Shown here in pieces: positions 33,374 through 36,266 of a stretch of 36,266 nucleotides of DNA (its first letter is position 1; every line of letters begins with the position of its first letter). Source of the stretch: an uncultured Roseburia sp. (GTDB lineage Bacteria; Bacillota; Clostridia; Lachnospirales; Lachnospiraceae); the NCBI GenBank assembly GCA_900539115.1, contig UQAQ01000030.1, forward strand, positions 1-36,266, read 5' to 3'. Made by a program: the position numbers and the translations under genes. The notes under the pieces were generated by a model that was not told the DNA's origin, ran no database searches, and saw nothing but the letters and a program-made list of their open reading frames with translations.

Positions 33374-34744
33374 ATGTCAAAGGAAATCCCTTACAAAATT
33401 TACTTAAGTGAAAATGAAATGCCAACCCAATGGTACAATGTACGTGCTGATATGAAAAACAAACCAGCTCCGATCCTAAATCCGGCTACGTTAAAACCGA
33501 TCACGGTAGAAGAACTGGAACCAATCTTTTGTACCGAACTTGCGAAACAAGAGTTAGATGACACCACCGCATACATAGACATTCCGGAAGAAATCCGTAA
33601 TTTCTACCGCATGTACCGTCCATCTCCTCTGACACGTGCTTACTGTCTGGAAAAAGCTCTGGACACACCGGCTCATATCTATTACAAATTTGAAGGAAAT
33701 AACACATCCGGGAGTCACAAATTGAACTCCGCGATCGCACAGGCTTACTATGCGAAGAAAGAGGGCTTGAAAGGTGTTACAACAGAAACCGGTGCCGGTC
33801 AGTGGGGAACTGCTCTTTCCATGGCTTGTTCCTATTTTGATCTGGACTGCCAGGTATATATGGTAAAAGTTTCCTATGAGCAGAAACCTTTCCGCCGCGA
33901 AGTAATGCGTACTTACGGTGCTAATGTAACTCCATCTCCTTCTATGAATACCAATGTGGGCCGCAAGATCAATGAAGAGTTCCCTGGAACAACCGGAAGT
34001 CTTGGCTGCGCCATCTCAGAGGCAGTAGAAGCTGCTACTTCTCAGGAAGGCTATCGCTATGTACTTGGTTCCGTATTATCTCAGGTACTTCTTCATCAGT
34101 CTATCATTGGACTGGAAACCAAAGCAGCGCTTGACAAATATGGCATCAAAGCAGATATGATCATCGGCTGTGCCGGCGGCGGTTCAAACCTTGGAGGACT
34201 TATTTCTCCATTTGCCGGCGAAATGCTCCGCGGAGAAGCAGATTACAAGATCATCGCTGTAGAACCTGCTTCCTGCCCAAGTATGACACGTGGTAAATAT
34301 GCATATGACTTCTGTGATACCGGAAAAGTTTGTCCATTGGCTAAAATGTACACCTTAGGAAGCGGCTTTATCCCTTCCGCAAATCATGCCGGTGGTCTCC
34401 GTTACCATGGTATGAGTTCCGTTGTATCCCAGCTTTACGCTGATGGTTATCTGGAAGCACGCAGTGTCGAGCAGACTTCTGTCTTCAAAGCAGCAGAACA
34501 GTTTGCCCGCGTAGAAGGTATCCTTCCTGCACCGGAAAGCAGCCACGCGATCAAAGTTGCCATTGACGAAGCGTTGAAATGCAAAGAGACCGGCGAAGTC
34601 AAAAATATCGTATTTGGTCTTACCGGGACCGGTTATTTTGATATGGTTGCATACGAAAAATACAACAATGGCGAGATGTCAGATTATATTCCTACCGACG
34701 AAGAAATCGCTAAGAGTCTGGCTTCTCTTCCAAAAGTAGACTAA
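33374..34744 (+). CDS. trpB2: TrpB2-type tryptophan synthase beta-like PLP enzyme
   Basis: This 456-residue fold-II PLP enzyme belongs to the TrpB2 branch. The PLP lysine is K116 in NTSGSHKLNSA, and the phosphate loop is GCAGGGSNLGG. The start is the ATG of MSKEIPYK, preceded by GGAGG 8 nt upstream, not the longer frame. No trpA or other trp gene is near, in keeping with TrpB2 stand-alone enzymes that convert indole and serine to tryptophan or may scavenge indole. The N-terminal extension is typical of this branch. Confidence 0.9.
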   Translation: MSKEIPYKIYLSENEMPTQWYNVRADMKNKPAPILNPATLKPITVEELEPIFCTELAKQELDDTTAYIDIPEEIRNFYRMYRPSPLTRAYCLEKALDTPAHIYYKFEGNNTSGSHKLNSAIAQAYYAKKEGLKGVTTETGAGQWGTALSMACSYFDLDCQVYMVKVSYEQKPFRREVMRTYGANVTPSPSMNTNVGRKINEEFPGTTGSLGCAISEAVEAATSQEGYRYVLGSVLSQVLLHQSIIGLETKAALDKYGIKADMIIGCAGGGSNLGGLISPFAGEMLRGEADYKIIAVEPASCPSMTRGKYAYDFCDTGKVCPLAKMYTLGSGFIPSANHAGGLRYHGMSSVVSQLYADGYLEARSVEQTSVFKAAEQFARVEGILPAPESSHAIKVAIDEALKCKETGEVKNIVFGLTGTGYFDMVAYEKYNNGEMSDYIPTDEEIAKSLASLPKVD

Positions 34745-34771
34745 TTTAGAAAGCAGACAGGCAGAACGAAG

Positions 34772-35452
34772 ATGAAAAAATGGATCAAAAGAATTGTTCT
34801 TATTCTAGTCATTCTTCTTGTTCTCATTGCCTTAAGTATACTTGGTCTTAATCTCTGGGTAACGCTCCACGCCAAAAAGAATATTGTTTCTTCTTCGCAG
34901 GAGCTTACCCGGAATTATGATTGTATCCTTATCTTAGGAGCAGGTCTGAAAAATGGGCAGGCAAGCCCTATGCTTACCGACCGCCTTGAAAAGGGTATCG
35001 AACTATACAAGCAGGGAAAGGCTCCTAAGCTTTTAATGAGCGGCGATCACGGCACCGAATACTATAATGAAGTAAAAGTGATGAAACAATATGCGATCGA
35101 TGCCGGTGTTCCGTCAAGTGATATTTTCATGGATCATGCGGGATTTTCTACCTATGACAGTATCTGGCGTGCCAAACACGTTTTTTCGGTTCAAAATCCA
35201 ATTATTGTAACACAGCGGTATCATTTGTACCGCGCTGTTTACATTGCACAGCAAAACGGACTATCCTGCACCGGGATTGCCTCTGACAACTATCGATATG
35301 GCGGTAAGCCAAAACGTCTTCTGCGGGAATTTTTAGCAAGATGCAAAGATTTTATTACAACCGCAACGGAAGCACCGCCTACCTATGAAGGCGATCTCAT
35401 TTCCATTACGGGAAATGGCGACGAGACAAATGATTGTGAATTTGAAAAATAA
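34772..35452 (+). CDS. SanA-like DUF218 membrane protein
   Basis: This 226-residue protein has one N-terminal membrane segment (about 9-32) followed by a DUF218/YdcF domain with LILGAGLKNG, STYDSIWRAK and VTQRYHLYRAVYI. These fit the SanA (vancomycin high-temperature exclusion) subgroup. The domain should lie outside the membrane. Its reaction is unknown; family members are linked to envelope integrity. The ribosome site is weak (AGGCAGAACGAAG), suggesting low or coupled translation with trpB2. Confidence 0.8.
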   Translation: MKKWIKRIVLILVILLVLIALSILGLNLWVTLHAKKNIVSSSQELTRNYDCILILGAGLKNGQASPMLTDRLEKGIELYKQGKAPKLLMSGDHGTEYYNEVKVMKQYAIDAGVPSSDIFMDHAGFSTYDSIWRAKHVFSVQNPIIVTQRYHLYRAVYIAQQNGLSCTGIASDNYRYGGKPKRLLREFLARCKDFITTATEAPPTYEGDLISITGNGDETNDCEFEK

Positions 35453-35490
35453 AAAATGTGCTTCATAGTAAACTATGAAACACATTTTTT
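35451..35490. terminator. bidirectional terminator between the SanA-like gene and the tRNA operon
   Basis: AAATGTG-TTCATAGT pairs with ACTATGAA-CACATTT, with A and T runs on either side. It ends the tRNA transcript and the convergent protein gene. Confidence 0.85.
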
Positions 35491-35493
35491 TCA

Positions 35494-35579
35494 TGCTGGT
35501 AACCGGAATCGAACCGGTACGGGTGTCACCACCCACAGGATTTTAAGTCCTGGGCGTCTGCCAGTTCCGCCACACCAGC
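35494..35579 (-). tRNA. tRNA-Leu (TAA)
   Basis: An 86-nt class II tRNA with a long variable arm, acceptor GCTGGTG/TACCAGC, discriminator A and anticodon loop CTTAAAA (TAA). No 3' CCA is encoded. Confidence 0.93.
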
Positions 35580-35600
35580 ATTTAATAGAATAGGATAAGG

Positions 35601-35623
35601 TTACAGACACTAATTGTCTGTAA
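35601..35623 (-). other. hairpin in the Asp-Leu spacer
   Basis: TTACAGACA and TGTCTGTAA form a perfect 9-bp stem with a 5-nt loop in the spacer between tRNA-Asp and tRNA-Leu. It is a likely processing signal (inference). Confidence 0.5.
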
Positions 35624-35624
35624 A

Positions 35625-35698
35625 CGACCCAGGAGGGACTCGAACCCTTGACCTCTGCCGTGACAGGGCAGCGCTCTAACCAACTGAGCTACTGGGCC
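35625..35698 (-). tRNA. tRNA-Asp (GTC)
   Basis: A 74-nt tRNA with acceptor GGCCCAG/CTGGGTC, discriminator G and anticodon loop CTGTCAC (GTC). Confidence 0.95.
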
Positions 35699-35713
35699 AG
35701 AATTTTTGTACAT

Positions 35714-35845
35714 GATAAGGAATCCTCCCGCAAGCGGGTCCCTCCTTACCACAACCAGCGATAAGGAATCCTCCCGCAAGCGGGTCCCTCCTTACCACAA
35801 CAGTCATCAGGACTCTCCCCATTTACAATGGTTCCCCCCTCATGA
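35714..35845 (-). repeat. three tandem hairpin units in the tRNA-Met/Asp spacer
   Basis: Two 42-nt copies are identical (35714-35755 and 35760-35801, period 46). A third at 35804-35845 differs in sequence but keeps the same fold. As RNA each gives an outer stem (AAGGA/TCCTT, or TCAT-AGG/CCT-ATGA in copy 3), a purine-rich internal loop (GGGA/AGGA), and an inner stem (CCCG CTTG CGGG, or CCATT/AATGG). Confidence 0.7.
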
Positions 35846-35852
35846 CAAAAAA

Positions 35853-35926
35853 TGGACCCTCGGGGACTCGAACCCCGGACCGTCCGGTTATGAGCCGGAT
35901 GCTCTAACCAACTGAGCTAAAGGTCC
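35853..35926 (-). tRNA. tRNA-Met (CAT)
   Basis: A 74-nt tRNA with acceptor GGACCTT/AGGGTCC, discriminator A and anticodon loop CTCATAA (CAT). Its sequence is of the elongator type, but the tRNA-Ile2 form with modified CAT cannot be fully excluded. Confidence 0.9.
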
Positions 35927-35972
35927 AAACTCATAAGGTTTGGTATTTATCTTACCAACTAAAATTAAAAAG

Positions 35973-36044
35973 TGACTCCTACGGGAATCGAACCCGTGTT
36001 ACCGCCGTGAAAGGGCGATGTCTTAACCGCTTGACCAAGGAGCC
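35973..36044 (-). tRNA. tRNA-Glu (TTC)
   Basis: A 72-nt tRNA with acceptor GGCTCCT/AGGAGTC, discriminator A and anticodon loop CTTTCAC (TTC). It is the first gene of the Glu-Met-Asp-Leu unit. Confidence 0.94.
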
Positions 36045-36078
36045 ATATACTATTATAATAAAAACTCTAACATCAGAT

Positions 36079-36107
36079 ATTGTAACATATTTAATATTAC
36101 TTTGCAA
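36079..36107 (-). promoter_or_regulatory. promoter of the Glu-Met-Asp-Leu tRNA unit
   Basis: Minus-strand TTGCAA (36102-36107) and TACAAT (36079-36084) with a 17-nt spacer. Confidence 0.7.
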
Positions 36108-36119
36108 CCCTTCTTTTCG

Positions 36120-36147
36120 AAAAAAAAAAGGCCACAAGAGTGAACCT
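36120..36147 (-). terminator. terminator after tRNA-Asn
   Basis: On the minus strand AGG(T)TCAC and GTGGCCT form a 7-bp stem with one bulge, followed by ten T. Confidence 0.6.
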
Positions 36148-36191
36148 CATATTCAAAAAGCACAAACTGATTAACAGACTTTTTATAGGAA

Positions 36192-36263
36192 CTCCCCGAG
36201 TAGGGCTCGAACCTACAACCCCACGGTTAACAGCCGTGTGCTCTACCATTGAGCTATCGAGGA
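36192..36263 (-). tRNA. tRNA-Asn (GTT)
   Basis: A 72-nt tRNA with acceptor TCCTCGA/TCGGGGA, discriminator G and anticodon loop CTGTTAA (GTT). It ends a unit that begins outside the window. Confidence 0.94.
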
Positions 36264-36266
36264 TTA

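Noticed and set aside
35494..36263. tRNA cluster as an integration site
   Set aside because: No integrase, flanking direct repeat of a tRNA end, or foreign genes were seen next to it.

Overview
This looks like chromosomal DNA from a low-GC, spore-forming Clostridia, most likely Lachnospiraceae. The support is spoVAA-spoVAB-spoVAC, strong GGAGG-type ribosome binding sites, TTGACA/TATAAT promoters, clustered tRNA genes, and several secreted proteins typical of gut Lachnospiraceae (BspA-like leucine-rich repeats, Big_2 domains, cysteine/GHxW repeats). No phage, transposase, integrase or CRISPR array was seen.

Layout. At 1-480 there is a cold-shock gene with its promoter and a shared terminator. 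At 498-3641 (-) lies a large secreted repeat protein. At 3701-9484 (-) are a CMP-sialic-acid synthetase-type gene with its own promoter and the parE-parC-tcdA operon; lysA is divergent at 9710 (+). At 11047-20061 (-) is the most unusual part. A gene for a carbohydrate-binding/subtilase/phospholipase-C-like protein, interrupted by two apparent frameshifts, is followed by five tandem secreted LRR paralogues, each joined to the next by exactly 17 nt. At 20300-25112 (-) a thioesterase-moxR-DUF58-DUF4129-like-lipoprotein operon runs from one promoter. At 25210-26774 (-) is spoVAA-AB-AC, divergent from a cell-wall amidase (26877, +). From 27548 to 31896 is a membrane-lipid block: uppP (-), then PAP2-family, flippase-like, pssA and psd (+). 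At 31849-32674 (-) are an unlisted 30-residue membrane peptide and nth. At 32842-35452 (+) are a HEXXH metalloprotease-like protein, trpB2 and a SanA-like protein. At 35494-36263 (-) are five tRNA genes (Asn in one unit; Glu, Met, Asp and Leu in another) with structured spacers, including a tandemly repeated hairpin motif.

How parts may work together. ParE/ParC form topoisomerase IV. PssA and Psd make phosphatidylethanolamine, and UppP recycles the wall/teichoic lipid carrier. The MoxR-DUF58-DUF4129 genes resemble known chaperone-like membrane systems. The best candidate for something undescribed is the 11-20 kb operon: an envelope-type protease/lipase fusion upstream of five LRR proteins with conserved ends and divergent centres. 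That suggests an extracellular binding-cassette family, but no function can be proved from sequence alone.
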